From: Pseudonocardiales bacterium
GTDB taxonomy: Bacteria > Actinomycetota > Actinomycetes > Mycobacteriales > Pseudonocardiaceae
Direction of reading: 5' to 3'
NCBI GenBank assembly: GCA_025465385.1
Contig: JAODNG010000020.1
Coordinates: 1 to 5,104, forward strand
DNA length: 5,104 nt
Shown here: one piece after another, positions 4,500-5,104 of the stretch
How positions within the stretch are numbered: position 1 is the first letter of the stretch
How the letters are laid out: every line of letters begins with the position of its first letter
Notes under the pieces: model-generated
Told to the model about the DNA's origin: nothing
The model's database searches: none
Seen by the model: the letters and a program-made list of their open reading frames with translations, nothing else
Program-made: the position numbers and the translations under genes

Positions 4500-5104
4500 T
4501 CAGGCTGCTGCGACGGGCGGTATCCGCGGGCGCCACACCCGCTCGCAGGGCGAACCGCAGCCCGGGGCACATGGCTGTGGCAGTGGCGCAGCCCTGGTCC
4601 AGCAAGAGCCGGGTCTGGTGGCGGTGAACAGGGCGATTAGCTCGGACAATGCGCGGGCGTCGGCGTTGTTGCGCCGTTTGTCCGCCTCCCGCTTCAACGG
4701 CCGCATCCGGTCCTTGGTCCGCGCCGTCTTCACGGTCTCGGCGACCGCCACAGCCTGGGCCCCCACGATGGCTGCGTGGTCGATATCGTCGTCGAGTAGG
4801 TGGTTGGTCGCCAGCGAGATCAGATTGAACGACCGGCTGCGGGTCATGTCCTGGCCGTAGCCGTTGATCGCCGCGGACAGCGCCGGGATAGCCGAGCGGG
4901 TGTAGGTCGGGTCCACGGTCAGGGCTAGCTCGGTGTACACCGTGCCGACCATGGCCGCCATGTCGGTCTCGGTGAAGAACATGGCCCAGGTCGGTGCCTC
5001 GGCGAGGTTGGCTCGGGCGAACTCGTCTCTGCTCCGACCCAGCAGCGCCAGCGCCTCGTTGTGGAGGCCCATCTTCGCGTAGGCCCACGCCTGATTCGCG
5101 CAGA
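4500..5104 (-). CDS. XRE-type transcriptional regulator with TPR-like C-terminal domain (3' part only)
   Basis: The gene enters from the right edge, and 200 residues plus the stop are visible. The sequence (NQAWAYAKMGLHNEALALLG, AMVGTVYTELALTVDPTYTR, SAIPALSAAINGYGQDMTRS, SLATNHLLDDDIDHAAIVGA, KDRMRPLKREADKRRNNADA) is helical and repeat-like. It matches, from memory, the C-terminal half of the roughly 400-450-residue helix-turn-helix regulators common in actinomycetes, whose DNA-binding domain would lie outside the window. These regulators are often poorly characterised, and the target is unknown. The frame is open to the edge, so no start is assigned. After FTATR (ending at 4614), where family members usually stop, a Pro/Cys/Arg-rich tail of 37 residues continues to TGA 4502-4500. 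This probably reflects a lost stop codon or a frameshift. It lies 100 nt upstream of the GAF-ANTAR pair in the same direction and might share its transcript. Confidence 0.8.
   Translation of the reverse strand, partial: CANQAWAYAKMGLHNEALALLGRSRDEFARANLAEAPTWAMFFTETDMAAMVGTVYTELALTVDPTYTRSAIPALSAAINGYGQDMTRSRSFNLISLATNHLLDDDIDHAAIVGAQAVAVAETVKTARTKDRMRPLKREADKRRNNADARALSELIALFTATRPGSCWTRAAPLPQPCAPGCGSPCERVWRPRIPPVAAA

Noticed and set aside
2804..4640. Several plus-strand and minus-strand frames (such as 2804-3319, 3094-3540, 3827-4459, 3972-4640)
   Set aside because: All overlap the GAF-ANTAR genes in other frames, with Pro/Arg/Thr-rich products and no family features.
4180..5088. Long minus-strand frame of 302 codons across the XRE-type and GAF-ANTAR genes
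   Set aside because: It is Arg/Gly/Pro/Ser-rich, spans two real genes and the gap between them, and has no recognisable domain; typical of GC-rich shadow frames.
1..5104. tRNA or rRNA genes and CRISPR array
   Set aside because: No cloverleaf with a T-arm consensus, no rRNA-like block and no regularly spaced repeats were seen by eye.

Overview
The window looks like chromosomal DNA from a high-GC actinomycete. The evidence is the GC-rich third codon positions, an F1 gamma subunit of actinobacterial type with a long insert, a tandem pair of GAF-ANTAR regulators, and a large XRE-type regulator of the kind common in Pseudonocardiales, Streptomyces and Frankia relatives. The genus cannot be fixed from the sequence alone.

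Left part (1-668, minus strand). A small protein resembling the gas-vesicle accessory protein GvpU (668-111) is followed 36 nt downstream by the start of another gene that leaves the window at its left edge. No structural gas-vesicle gene is visible, so any gvp cluster would lie further left.

Middle (about 669-2883, plus strand). This is an accessory-looking stretch. It holds the C-terminal half of a tyrosine recombinase that has lost its N-terminal domains and carries Tyr in place of the catalytic His of H-x-x-R. A run of short inverted repeats follows. Next comes a short reading frame resembling the 3' end of atpA, and then a complete atpG. No atpA body or atpH lies upstream, and no atpD or atpC lies downstream. 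The arrangement suggests that an atpA-tail plus atpG segment was copied or moved out of a standard ATP synthase operon to a site next to an old integrase. About 300 nt after atpG hold no convincing gene.

Right part (2884-5104, minus strand). Three regulatory genes run leftward. A partial XRE/TPR-like regulator enters from the right edge. After a 100-nt gap with mutually exclusive hairpin arms come two GAF-ANTAR proteins separated by 25 nt, most likely one operon. GAF domains sense small molecules or redox state, and ANTAR domains bind RNA hairpins and antiterminate. The two could act as a pair.

The main point of interest is the stand-alone, apparently intact atpG with a probable atpA relic in front of it. 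Whether a second atpG exists in a canonical operon cannot be seen here.
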